From positions 1-18,130 of the forward strand of contig CANQSE010000011.1 in NCBI GenBank assembly GCA_947626405.1: 18,130 nucleotides of DNA. Direction: 5' to 3'. This stretch comes from an uncultured Acetatifactor sp. Lineage in GTDB: Bacteria > Bacillota > Clostridia > Lachnospirales > Lachnospiraceae. Below are positions 7,397-14,952 of this stretch, piece by piece. The position numbers and the translations under genes were made by a program. Position 1 is the stretch's first letter, and every line of letters begins with the position of its first letter. The notes under the pieces are model-generated. The model was not told the DNA's origin, did not search any database, and was given only the letters and a program-made list of their open reading frames with translations.

Positions 7397-8472
7397 TGCC
7401 TTTACACGGCGGGGATCAAATTGCTTTTTATGAAAAATACGCCCGTAAACCCCTGGATTTTTCCGTAAACGTAAATCCGATTGGAATGTCCGCCAGTGTG
7501 GAGACGGCCATTATAAAAAATATTTCGCAAGCTGCATCTTACCCCGATATGCAGTACCGCCGTCTGCGCAGGGCGGCTGCGGATTTTTACCGGATCCCTG
7601 CGGAATTTATTATTCCGGGCAATGGGGCAAGCGATCTGATCTGGCGGGCGGCCGCGGCGCTCAGGGGAGGCCGCGCACTTATCACCGCACCCATATTTTC
7701 CGAATATGAATACGCACTTTCCGCCTTCGGATGCAGGATCCGGCGCCATTTTCTGGAGCCGGAAAACCGATTTGCTCTCACGGATCGGATTCTTGATGAA
7801 ATCACTTCGGATTTAGATGCGCTTTTTTTGTGTAATCCCAACAATCCAACCGGCAGGACCATAGAGCCGCAGCTTATTATGCTCATCCTCGAACGCTGCA
7901 GGAAAAACAACGTAATTCTATGGGTTGATGAATGTTTTAACGGTTTTTTAACCGAACCGGAGGTTCATTCACTGAAAGACAGCCTTTTTCGGTATGATAA
8001 CCTTGTGATACTCCAGGCGGCGACAAAGCTTTTTGCCATGGCGGGGCTCAGACTTGGCTATGCCTTCTGCGGGGGCGTAAAGCTGAGGGACACTCTTAAA
8101 GGCTACGCTCAGAGCTGGCCCGTTTCCACCGTCGCACAGGAAGCGGGGATCGCGTCCATGCAGGACAGGGAATATCTTTCACGATCCAGGGAAATGATCG
8201 CGTCCGAGCGGGAGCGCATGTGGAAGGCGCTTGAAAGCGCAGGCTTAAATATTATCAGCGGAGAGTCCAACTACCTGTTTTTTCAGACACCCGATCACTC
8301 CTTCGGCGACAGGATGGGGCAGATGGGGATATTGATAAGGGACTGCAGCTCCTATACCGGTCTCGGAGACGGATATTACCGTATGTCATTGCGGACCCCC
8401 GAAGATAATGATCGTTTTCTTGCGGCCGTAAAAAAGATAATGAAAAAAAATGGAGACCGGTTTTACAAATAA
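7393..8472 (+). CDS. cobD: L-threonine-O-3-phosphate decarboxylase (PLP-dependent)
   Basis: CobD decarboxylates threonine phosphate to (R)-1-amino-2-propanol phosphate, the cobamide linker. It belongs to the class I/II PLP aminotransferase fold. Visible motifs are LDFSVNVNPIG at the N-terminus, LCNPNNPTGR, WVDECF, and ATKLFAMAGLRLGYAF, where Lys212 (counted from ATG 7393) is the expected PLP Schiff-base lysine. I choose ATG 7393, overlapping the cbiB stop by four bases; ATG 7396 is equally possible. An in-frame ATG at 7351 would give a 46-base overlap and a non-family N-terminal extension. The closest confusable family is histidinol-phosphate aminotransferase, and the cobamide context decides. 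The product is about 359 aa. Confidence 0.92.
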   Translation: MMPLHGGDQIAFYEKYARKPLDFSVNVNPIGMSASVETAIIKNISQAASYPDMQYRRLRRAAADFYRIPAEFIIPGNGASDLIWRAAAALRGGRALITAPIFSEYEYALSAFGCRIRRHFLEPENRFALTDRILDEITSDLDALFLCNPNNPTGRTIEPQLIMLILERCRKNNVILWVDECFNGFLTEPEVHSLKDSLFRYDNLVILQAATKLFAMAGLRLGYAFCGGVKLRDTLKGYAQSWPVSTVAQEAGIASMQDREYLSRSREMIASERERMWKALESAGLNIISGESNYLFFQTPDHSFGDRMGQMGILIRDCSSYTGLGDGYYRMSLRTPEDNDRFLAAVKKIMKKNGDRFYK

Positions 8473-8496
8473 CCTCGATAGATTATTTGTCAAACA

Positions 8497-8509
8497 CTCC
8501 GGAATGGAG
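8497..8509 (+). promoter_or_regulatory. Small hairpin that could hide the cobQ ribosome binding site
   Basis: CTCC (8497-8500) can pair with the SD core GGAG (8506-8509) around the loop GGAAT. The stem has only 4 bp, so its effect is uncertain. The same CTCC and GGAATGGAG elements flank the region upstream of cobT, where a 20-nt palindromic stretch lies between them. Confidence 0.3.
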
Positions 8510-8515
8510 ATTTAA

Positions 8516-9991
8516 ATGTCGAATTGCATTATGATTCAGGGAACGATGTCGGGCGTGGGTAAAAGCCTTGTAACCGCAGGGCTGTGCCGTATCTTTTATC
8601 AGGACGGCATGACGGTAGCGCCTTTTAAAAGCCAGAATATGGCTCTGAACAGCTATATTACGAAGGAAGGACTTGAGATGGGAAGGGCGCAGGTTGTACA
8701 GGCTCAGGCCGCCTGCACGGAGCCAAGCGTTTTAATGAATCCGATTCTTTTAAAGCCCTGCACCGATATGGGAAGCCAGGTTATCGTAAACGGAGAGGTA
8801 ATCGGGACAATGAAAGCCGTAGACTACTACGCATACAGGCCAGGGCTGCGCGGCGTGATCAGACACGCTTATGAAAAATTGTGCGAAAGCTACGACATGA
8901 TCGTGATTGAAGGTGCGGGAAGTCCTGCGGAAATCAATCTGAATCAGGATGACCTTGTAAATATGGGAATTGCCGAAATGTTTGACGCCCCCGTGCTTTT
9001 GGTGGCAGATATCGACAGAGGCGGCGTGTTCGCACAGATTTACGGAACCATAATGCTGCTTCCCAGTGAACAGCGCACCCGTATACGAGGCGTTATAATA
9101 AATAAATTCCGCGGGGATCCTGAAATATTAAAACCCGGATTAACAATGATAGAAGACCTGACCGGCGTGCCTGTTTTGGGCGTAGTTCCGTATATGCACA
9201 TTGATATTGACGACGAAGACAGCGTTATCCGGCGCGACAACACCGCACATAAACCCCTGGAAATCGCCGTCATCCGATTTCCCAGAATTTCCAACGCCAC
9301 GGATTTTAATCCCCTGGACAGACTTGACGCAGTTCATGTAAATTATGTTGGAAGCATGGCGGAATTTTCCAACCCTGATATGGTAATCCTCCCGGGGACA
9401 AAAAGTACCATGGCCGATCTGGAATGGATGCGGCAAAACGGGCTGGAAGCCCTTGTGAAAAAAACCGCTGCCGCAGGCAAACCCATCCTTGGCATATGCG
9501 GCGGTTATCAAATGCTGGGAACAGTTATCCGCGACCCGCACAACACAGAACGCGGAGGACAGATTGCCGGCCTCTCGCTTCTGCCGGTAGAAACCGTTTT
9601 TGAGCCGCAAAAAATCAGACTTCGCTCCAGCGGAACAATCTGCGAAACCTCCGGAGCTTTTAAAAAGCTTTCCGGAGCTTCCTTCGACGGCTATCAGATC
9701 CATATGGGTATCTCTGTACCCTCGGACGATGTCTGCGCGTTTGCGCTGCTGACGGACGGAAGCCGCGACGGAGCCGTCTGTAAAAACGTGGCGGGAACTT
9801 ATATCCACGGACTGTTCGACCAAAACGCCGCTGCTGCACTGGAGGAAATGCTTCTTGAGCAAAGAGGAATATCGCGCGATGAACTGCCTGTGGTTTCAGA
9901 TGCGGCAGCGTTTCGCGAAAGCCAGTATGACCTTCTGGCTGCGGAGCTGAGAAAAAGCCTTGACATGGATAAAATACGCGAAATATATTGA
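8516..9991 (+). CDS. cobQ: Cobyric acid synthase (glutamine-hydrolysing, CobQ/CbiP)
   Basis: This enzyme performs the four ATP- and glutamine-dependent amidations that turn adenosylcobyrinic acid a,c-diamide into adenosylcobyric acid. The N-terminal dethiobiotin-synthase-like ATPase domain has IQGTMSGVGKS as P-loop, then PFKSQNMALNSY and EGAGSPAEINL. The C-terminal class I glutamine amidotransferase domain has the nucleophile Cys328 in GICGGYQMLG and His431 in TYIHGLFD. The length of 491 aa is typical. ATG 8516 has SD GGAATGGAG with 6-nt spacing. It is the last gene of the operon here. CobA/PduO adenosyltransferase and the corrin-ring enzymes, which would supply its substrate, are not in the window. 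No terminator is evident after it. Confidence 0.96.
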   Translation: MSNCIMIQGTMSGVGKSLVTAGLCRIFYQDGMTVAPFKSQNMALNSYITKEGLEMGRAQVVQAQAACTEPSVLMNPILLKPCTDMGSQVIVNGEVIGTMKAVDYYAYRPGLRGVIRHAYEKLCESYDMIVIEGAGSPAEINLNQDDLVNMGIAEMFDAPVLLVADIDRGGVFAQIYGTIMLLPSEQRTRIRGVIINKFRGDPEILKPGLTMIEDLTGVPVLGVVPYMHIDIDDEDSVIRRDNTAHKPLEIAVIRFPRISNATDFNPLDRLDAVHVNYVGSMAEFSNPDMVILPGTKSTMADLEWMRQNGLEALVKKTAAAGKPILGICGGYQMLGTVIRDPHNTERGGQIAGLSLLPVETVFEPQKIRLRSSGTICETSGAFKKLSGASFDGYQIHMGISVPSDDVCAFALLTDGSRDGAVCKNVAGTYIHGLFDQNAAAALEEMLLEQRGISRDELPVVSDAAAFRESQYDLLAAELRKSLDMDKIREIY

Positions 9992-10014
9992 CTTTTTATT
10001 ATATTGGTGATAAT
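9988..10014 (+). promoter_or_regulatory. Possible promoter for the solute-binding lipoprotein
   Basis: TTGACT (9988-9993) and GATAAT (10009-10014) resemble -35 and -10 boxes, but the spacer is only 15 nt, shorter than the preferred 17. The stretch is A/T-rich and lies between the cobQ stop and the next gene, which favours some form of separate transcription. Confidence 0.35.
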
Positions 10015-10021
10015 TTTAAAC

Positions 10022-10060
10022 CGTAAACGATTAATTTAATCTCGTAAAACGCTAAAACGA
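10022..10060 (+). promoter_or_regulatory. Repeated CGTAAAACG-like motifs with a central dyad
   Basis: The leader holds CGTAAACG (10022-10029), CGTAAAACG (10043-10051) and GCTAAAACGA (10051-10060). Between the first two lies the dyad GATTAA-T-TTAATC (10029-10041). Part of this is loosely similar to LacI/CcpA-type operators, as expected upstream of a sugar-binding lipoprotein. The motifs are seen; regulator binding is inferred. Confidence 0.3.
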
Positions 10061-10087
10061 ACAAATTTGCTTGGAATGGAAATTAGT

Positions 10088-12376
10088 ATGGGGATTAGTA
10101 TGAAAAACAAACTTTTTTGCTGTGTTTTGATTTTAATAATTATTTTTCAACTCTGCGGGTGCGGGCAGTCCGGCACAGAAACGCCGCCAGACGGCGTAAA
10201 TCCAGGGGCTGGGACCTCACAAAATTCCACAGACGAATCTTCGGAGGGAGAGGATATATTCCTCTCCCTGGCTGATATGCCATGGCGTGACAATTCGCTT
10301 GACGCCTATTCCGCCCTGTTAAATTTTCCCCTTCGATATGAGGATCCGGAGGGCGCCGTAAGCGGAGGAGTCGCCATGTACATTTTGGGAAGCGACAGAG
10401 CTTCCGTTTTCAAAAAACATCTTTATTCGGAGGTAACTGACTGCTGGGACGAGCTCAGCACGGTGACTGATAAAGGTCAGGAAACATCACTGCGGCTTGC
10501 TTTCAGAGAGGGCCACAATCAGGCATGGGCTGTTGGATCCGTCGCGGGAACCGGCCACTACATAATGCTTGATGAAATCGAAAGGGATGAAAACGAAAAT
10601 CTTCTGTACCGATTTTTTGAGACGGACGAAAATATGCAGATCCTGAGCAGCTTTTATGTGGACTGTCTCGACAAAAGCAATTACGAGCTTCCCTCACAGC
10701 TTCAGGTTGACTCCCTGGGAAATCTTCATATTATTACTCAACAGTTGTCCTCAAACAACTCTCATTATTATATCGTGGCTCCGGACGGCTCCCTTTTGAT
10801 GGAGGCAAGCCCCGAAAACGGATTTGCGGAAAATGAAACGCCGAAGCTTTTTTCCCTTTATGACGGCAGGGTGGGCATACAGTTTGATAAACGGCTGGAA
10901 TACGCCGATCCGGAAACCGGAAACACGGAAGTTCTGGCAAATGTCAAACCGGACTGGAAGGGATGCACCCTCTGGGATGAAAAAACGCTTTTATACGCCG
11001 ACGACACAGGGCTGTACCGCAGCGATCTGTCAGGAGGAGCTGCCGAACTTATATATACCTGGAGCAATCACGGGATCCCGGTTTCAAAAATAGAGAGCAT
11101 ACTGACCGGAGAAGACGGCGATGTCAGCCTGATTTATATGGATTCCAAAGGAGCCAATTATCTTAAGCTTGTACCCACCACTGAGGAGGTAAAGATACAG
11201 GAAATCTCTTTTGCCGTAAACTCCGATTCCAGCCGGAAATATCAGGCTGCGGTAAATATGTTTAATAAAAAATACCCGGCGTACCGGATTAAAATGCAGA
11301 CATATGTCCGAAACGACCCGAACCTTTTGACGGAACTGACCGCGGGGGACGGACCTGTGCTGGTAGATACTTCACTGGTGGGATTTGAGGAAAACGCCGA
11401 GTGCTGGGAGCCTCTGGATGAAGGCTTCAGGCAGATGAAGCTTAACGAGGAGCTTCTCCCTCAGGCTTTGGAGCCCTGCAGGATCAACGGCACACTGTAC
11501 GGCATCGCCACGGATTTTTTTATTAATACGGTAATCACTTTTGCAAACGAGCCTGACGAATGGGATTATGACACCTTTCTAAGCTGCTTTGACGAAACGG
11601 ATCCCTCCATGAAATCCGTTTTTAATCCTGTTATGCTCAGTGACGGTTATTCTTTTATTGCCGCTTTCTTTTATCACGGCCTGGATGAAAACTTCCTGTT
11701 TGACGCCAAAGAGTGCACTACAAATTTTGACAGCGACGCGTTTCGCAAAATACTGAGGCTGGCTCGATTTTTTACTGAAAGCATACATCAGGGAACAAGT
11801 GAGGATCTGCGCCAGGGTGCGTCCCTGTGCGGCGTGGTGGAGATAAAGAAGCCGGAAGACATGGCATGCCTGCGCATATGGGGCGGGGATGATCTTCGGT
11901 TTATAGGTTATCCATCCCAGGAGGGCTCAAAGCATTATATAGAGACTGATAATATCGTAGCGATCCGCGCAAACGCTTCAGCGGAGGACAAACGCCTGGC
12001 CTACAGCTTTTTCCAATTTCTTCTTTCCCACGACACACAGTCGGAAGCCGTTTCGGCATCTGGCAGCGACTGCAGGCTGAATGTGCGCAGGGATGTGCTG
12101 GAAGAACAGATCAACCTCATGAACGAAAACACCCTGACATGTCTGCAGGGCTTTCCGCAGTTTCTACTTGAGGACAATACAGACAGGGATCTTGACAGGA
12201 CCGCACTGTATGAACTGCTGGAAAAGTCCGTTCCGAAATCTTATATGCCGCGTGACCTTACAAATATTTTCCTTGATGAACTGGATCTTTATCTGTCAGG
12301 GAAAACGACGGAGGATACGCTGATAGAGCACCTGAATAACAGGGTAGGACTGTATCTTTCGGAAAAGGCGGAATGA
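10088..12376 (+). CDS. Large lipoprotein with a C-terminal family 1 solute-binding domain
   Basis: A signal peptide ends in the lipobox LCGC, so the protein is probably a membrane-anchored extracellular lipoprotein. I prefer ATG 10088 because GGAATGGAAATT lies in front of it at the same distance as the matching cobQ site; ATG 10100 is possible. The mature protein (about 740 aa) has two parts. The first 350 or so residues contain short repeated strand-like segments such as LEYADPETGNTEVL and LYRSDLSGGAAELIYTW, which suggest a propeller-like region. The rest, from about FAVNSDSSRKYQAAVNMFNK, resembles family 1 extracellular solute-binding proteins for sugars or oligosaccharides. No permease or ATPase lies nearby. 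The ligand is unknown, and a link with the cobamide genes is not supported. Confidence 0.72.
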   Translation: MGISMKNKLFCCVLILIIIFQLCGCGQSGTETPPDGVNPGAGTSQNSTDESSEGEDIFLSLADMPWRDNSLDAYSALLNFPLRYEDPEGAVSGGVAMYILGSDRASVFKKHLYSEVTDCWDELSTVTDKGQETSLRLAFREGHNQAWAVGSVAGTGHYIMLDEIERDENENLLYRFFETDENMQILSSFYVDCLDKSNYELPSQLQVDSLGNLHIITQQLSSNNSHYYIVAPDGSLLMEASPENGFAENETPKLFSLYDGRVGIQFDKRLEYADPETGNTEVLANVKPDWKGCTLWDEKTLLYADDTGLYRSDLSGGAAELIYTWSNHGIPVSKIESILTGEDGDVSLIYMDSKGANYLKLVPTTEEVKIQEISFAVNSDSSRKYQAAVNMFNKKYPAYRIKMQTYVRNDPNLLTELTAGDGPVLVDTSLVGFEENAECWEPLDEGFRQMKLNEELLPQALEPCRINGTLYGIATDFFINTVITFANEPDEWDYDTFLSCFDETDPSMKSVFNPVMLSDGYSFIAAFFYHGLDENFLFDAKECTTNFDSDAFRKILRLARFFTESIHQGTSEDLRQGASLCGVVEIKKPEDMACLRIWGGDDLRFIGYPSQEGSKHYIETDNIVAIRANASAEDKRLAYSFFQFLLSHDTQSEAVSASGSDCRLNVRRDVLEEQINLMNENTLTCLQGFPQFLLEDNTDRDLDRTALYELLEKSVPKSYMPRDLTNIFLDELDLYLSGKTTEDTLIEHLNNRVGLYLSEKAE

Positions 12377-12419
12377 ATATCTGCAAAAAAGGTCTGCGTA
12401 AAATCATGTGTTTTCCATG

Positions 12420-12448
12420 TTGACAGAAGATATAAACTATTTTATATT
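12420..12448 (+). promoter_or_regulatory. Near-consensus vegetative promoter for the 12535 gene
   Basis: TTGACA (12420-12425) is a perfect -35 box. TATATT (12443-12448) is a good -10 box, and the spacer is exactly 17 nt. Transcription should begin near 12455, giving a leader of about 80 nt before ATG 12535. This is the strongest promoter match noticed in the window. Confidence 0.7.
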
Positions 12449-12466
12449 TGTGGTATGGCTTTTTTA

Positions 12467-12501
12467 CTGTCCGGCAGACAGGATTTCATTCCTGCGGGCA
12501 G
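12467..12501 (+). promoter_or_regulatory. Leader hairpin upstream of the 12535 gene
   Basis: CTGTCCGGCAG (12467-12477) can pair with CTGCGGGCAG (12492-12501), giving ten pairs including one G-U and one bulged G. A smaller alternative hairpin, CTGTC (12467-12471) with GACAG (12477-12481), competes for the same bases. Two exclusive folds in a leader may indicate control, but no T run follows and no known riboswitch class was recognised. Confidence 0.35.
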
Positions 12502-12534
12502 ATGGAACGCAGACCAAAAACAGTGGGAACATAA

Positions 12535-13641
12535 ATGAGCATGATAAAAAAGTGGACAAACAAACTGATAGACCGTTTCAGAGAAAGCAGGAAGGATCCT
12601 TCTGAGTCGCATTATGTGCAAACCTCCCCATCCTCTCCGCAGCTTTCTTTTATCGTCTGCGCCGGGCTGGCCGCACTGGTCTTCCTCCTGTACTATCAGA
12701 TCGCTTTTGCTTTCTGCACTGCGAACGGCCTGCAGGACATGAAGGCGCACGCTAAATTTGCTCTGGAATTTTATCTGAATCCGGAAGTGTTTTTCTCCTT
12801 TGCAGGGCCGCTGATCATGAGATGGTATTCCGACGGTTATATGGGACAGTTTACGCCAAATCCCCTGCATAATCCCACCCATATCGCCTGCAAGGGATTC
12901 GGTCTGCTGGCAATGATGGCGGGAATCGACATCATAAGAAGTTACCGCAATCAAAAAGCCCTGTTTTTCAAAGGCGGAAAACAATATTTTTGGTTCGGTC
13001 TTTTTTCCTTCTTTTCCGTATTGGCAAAACCGACTTTTATGTACATGCTGCTTCCTGCCGGTATCATCATGGTGCTTCTCGACCTCCTGAAAGCCGCGGT
13101 GAAAAAGACTCCGTCCGTAAAAGCCGTTTGGAGCGCGGCCTGGCGGCTTGCCGTTGCCGCTCTTCCCAGCTGTGCTTATATCCTGACGGAATATATTGCT
13201 CTGTTTTTCTTCGGTACGGAATCGGACACTTCCGTCATTTTTACCAAGCCCCTGGAAGTCTGGCATTTCTTTTCATACGACGTTCCGACGTCCATTTTAC
13301 TCGGCATGTTCTTTCCGATCTGGATGCTCCTGACAAATCTCGGTTACTTTTATGAGACTGTAGAGGGACGGCTCAGCGTACTGGGCTATATGGTGGGGGT
13401 ACTGGAATTTTCTGTGCTTGCCGAGTCCGGAAGCCGGAAGGACGCCGGTAATTTTTCCTGGTGCATGATGGCGGGAATGACACTATTTTTTACAGTAAGC
13501 GTGTGCAGACTGACACTCTCCACCCTGCGTCAGAAACCCGGTGTGAAACATGCTGCCTATGTGCTTTTCAGCTGGTTCCTTTTATTTCTACATGTTTATT
13601 CCGGTTTGTCTCTGTACAATGTTTTCTCCAGCATACTGTAA
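12535..13641 (+). CDS. Polytopic membrane protein of a surface polysaccharide locus, possibly internally shortened
   Basis: The 368-aa product has many hydrophobic segments, starting with one at about residues 40-58. Two stretches recall a family of large membrane proteins in Clostridia polysaccharide loci: GYMGQFTPNPLHNPTH, and the pair VLAKPTFMYML and AGNFSWCMMAG. As I remember them, those relatives are longer (about 450-550 aa) and have several membrane segments between an early acidic-histidine loop and the QFTPNP motif. Here HAKFALEF leads almost directly to that motif, so an internal in-frame deletion of roughly 80-100 residues is suspected. Function is unknown; a role in polymer synthesis or export is inferred from the neighbours. 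The SD (GTGGGA) is modest, and an in-frame ATG lies at 12541. Confidence 0.65.
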   Translation: MSMIKKWTNKLIDRFRESRKDPSESHYVQTSPSSPQLSFIVCAGLAALVFLLYYQIAFAFCTANGLQDMKAHAKFALEFYLNPEVFFSFAGPLIMRWYSDGYMGQFTPNPLHNPTHIACKGFGLLAMMAGIDIIRSYRNQKALFFKGGKQYFWFGLFSFFSVLAKPTFMYMLLPAGIIMVLLDLLKAAVKKTPSVKAVWSAAWRLAVAALPSCAYILTEYIALFFFGTESDTSVIFTKPLEVWHFFSYDVPTSILLGMFFPIWMLLTNLGYFYETVEGRLSVLGYMVGVLEFSVLAESGSRKDAGNFSWCMMAGMTLFFTVSVCRLTLSTLRQKPGVKHAAYVLFSWFLLFLHVYSGLSLYNVFSSIL

Positions 13642-13647
13642 TCTGGT

Positions 13648-13730
13648 AACAGTTCAGCCGACAGCTATATACAGCGGAAAATCGTGCTCGCACGAATTTT
13701 CCGCTGTATATAGCTGTCGGCTGAACTGTT
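13648..13730. repeat. 83-nt near-perfect inverted repeat, likely bidirectional terminator or palindromic mobile repeat
   Basis: The left arm (13648-13687, beginning AACAGTTCAGCCGACAGC) and the right arm (13690-13730, ending TGTCGGCTGAACTGTT) are complementary over about 40 bp with a single bulged base and a 2-nt centre. The inner core CGTGC-TC-GCACG is followed by a T run on each strand, so it could stop transcription in both directions. It sits 6 nt after the stop of the + gene and about 50 nt beyond the stop of the convergent - gene. The stem is much longer than a normal terminator needs, so it could also be a dispersed palindromic (MITE-like) repeat that serves as one. No target-site duplication was seen. 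Confidence 0.8.
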
Positions 13731-13781
13731 GCGTCATTTACGCTCGGGAGTCCGCATACCGGGATTTCCCTCAGCTTTCCA

Positions 13782-14876
13782 TCAGTCAAACAGCCATGTC
13801 AGATAGGGAAGCAGCTGAATCGTGGAATCCCGGCTTCTCAGCAGAAAAGCCATGAAATAGACTGCATAACATACCGTTACGGCTCCGGTAAAAAAAGCTC
13901 TCTGCTTCCTGTTCTGCAGAGAACGCAGAATGACAGGGATCAGAAAAACGTTGCCCGTCGTCATATAATAACACACCCGTGAGGTTTCCGGAATATAGAA
14001 TCCAAAACTGTAAATGATCAGCGAAAACAGATTCATATTAAAGAGCGTCTCTGCTCTTGGATTCCCCTGAATGGCCCGTTTGTAAAAAAGCAACGCAAAA
14101 ATCAGAACAGCCAGACATTTGGCGATATTGGCATAAGAGACGGACTCTACATCCAAAATCAGATCTCCTTCATAATAGGGGTAGAAGAAAAACACCATTC
14201 TCCTCACGCCCTCTTTTCCCAGCGCCAATACCCCGCAGACAGCAGGAATCAGCCAAAGGGTTTTTCTGTTCCATTTCAGGTAATAGGCTACCAGAAACAC
14301 GGGAATCGTCAGAAGTACGGACTTATGTACGAGGGACGCCAGCAGAATCCACAAAACAAATCTTACAAAATCCTTTTGAAACAGATATTTCATGGCATAA
14401 AGACAGACCGAAATAGCAAAATAGTAACGCACATTTGTAAAGCTCATAAAGTAAAACCCGTTTGCCATAAACAGAAAAAAAGACATTGCAAACCAGTCGG
14501 AGTTATCGTACAGACCTTTCAGAAAAAAGGCGCAGGTTACAAACGCCATAAACGCAAACACGACGCGGTAATTGTCATATCCGAACAGGGTCTGCAGCAC
14601 CCTGACAAGCCATTGGAAGCCACTCTCATAAGCCACTTTCGTGTCCCCGCTTAAGATATGAAGAAAGTTGTACCGATAAGTCCAATAATCGTTCCCAATG
14701 CCGATGCGCAAAGCCGAAACCGCAAAAAGCGTCATGAATATTCCTGCCAGAAGAATCCTGTTTAGGGCCTCCTGTCTGTTTTCCGGCATGAACCCACGGC
14801 GCTTTCCTGCAGCCGCGCTGTTTACGAAACAGGCCGCATACACCGTCAGAATCGTTATCGTAATATATAAAACCAT
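13782..14876 (-). CDS. EpsG-family polysaccharide polymerase-like membrane protein
   Basis: EpsG proteins are Wzy-like membrane proteins believed to polymerise exopolysaccharide repeat units. Family features are the early motif ALRIGIGNDYWTYRYNF, then FMSFTNVRYYFAISVCLYAM and LLASLVHKSVLLTIPVFL. About nine to ten hydrophobic segments span the protein, and the final one is near the C-terminus. I choose ATG 14876, giving 364 aa, because AAGGGG sits 7-8 nt upstream. The in-frame GTG at 14882 is too close to that SD. It is the last gene of the leftward operon, following the Wzz-like gene after a 76-nt gap, and ends about 50 nt before the 83-nt inverted repeat. Confidence 0.85.
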   Translation of the reverse strand: MVLYITITILTVYAACFVNSAAAGKRRGFMPENRQEALNRILLAGIFMTLFAVSALRIGIGNDYWTYRYNFLHILSGDTKVAYESGFQWLVRVLQTLFGYDNYRVVFAFMAFVTCAFFLKGLYDNSDWFAMSFFLFMANGFYFMSFTNVRYYFAISVCLYAMKYLFQKDFVRFVLWILLASLVHKSVLLTIPVFLVAYYLKWNRKTLWLIPAVCGVLALGKEGVRRMVFFFYPYYEGDLILDVESVSYANIAKCLAVLIFALLFYKRAIQGNPRAETLFNMNLFSLIIYSFGFYIPETSRVCYYMTTGNVFLIPVILRSLQNRKQRAFFTGAVTVCYAVYFMAFLLRSRDSTIQLLPYLTWLFD

Positions 14877-14952
14877 ATCCACACCCCTTGTCAGCTTCGG
14901 CGCACACCCTCCGAAATAGAAGCCTATGCTTTCCCAATCTCAACACCGGCTT

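Larger units (their letters stand above)
12391..12515. repeat. 9-bp inverted repeat flanking a promoter
   Basis: GGTCTGCGT (12391-12399) is exactly repeated in inverted orientation as ACGCAGACC (12507-12515). A-rich tracts lie outside both copies. The enclosed 107 nt contain the promoter at 12420-12448. The arrangement resembles an invertible promoter segment, but the repeat is shorter than in well-known cases and could be chance. Confidence 0.35.

Noticed and set aside
10067..10087. TTG 10067 or ATG 10076 as start of the lipoprotein
   Set aside because: These add residues before the signal peptide and run through the likely SD (GGAATGGAA, 10073-10081). ATG 10088 has the same spacing as cobQ.
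12442..13266. Open frame of 274 aa on the - strand opposite the 12535 gene
   Set aside because: It crosses the strong promoter and the leader, is low in hydrophobic or domain features, and mirrors the codon pattern of the + strand gene.
13641..13740. Insertion-sequence end with target duplication around the 83-nt inverted repeat
   Set aside because: No matching short direct repeats were found at its borders and no transposase fragment is nearby.
14877..14882. GTG 14882 as start of the EpsG-family gene
   Set aside because: It lies next to the SD, leaving almost no spacer; ATG 14876 has normal spacing.
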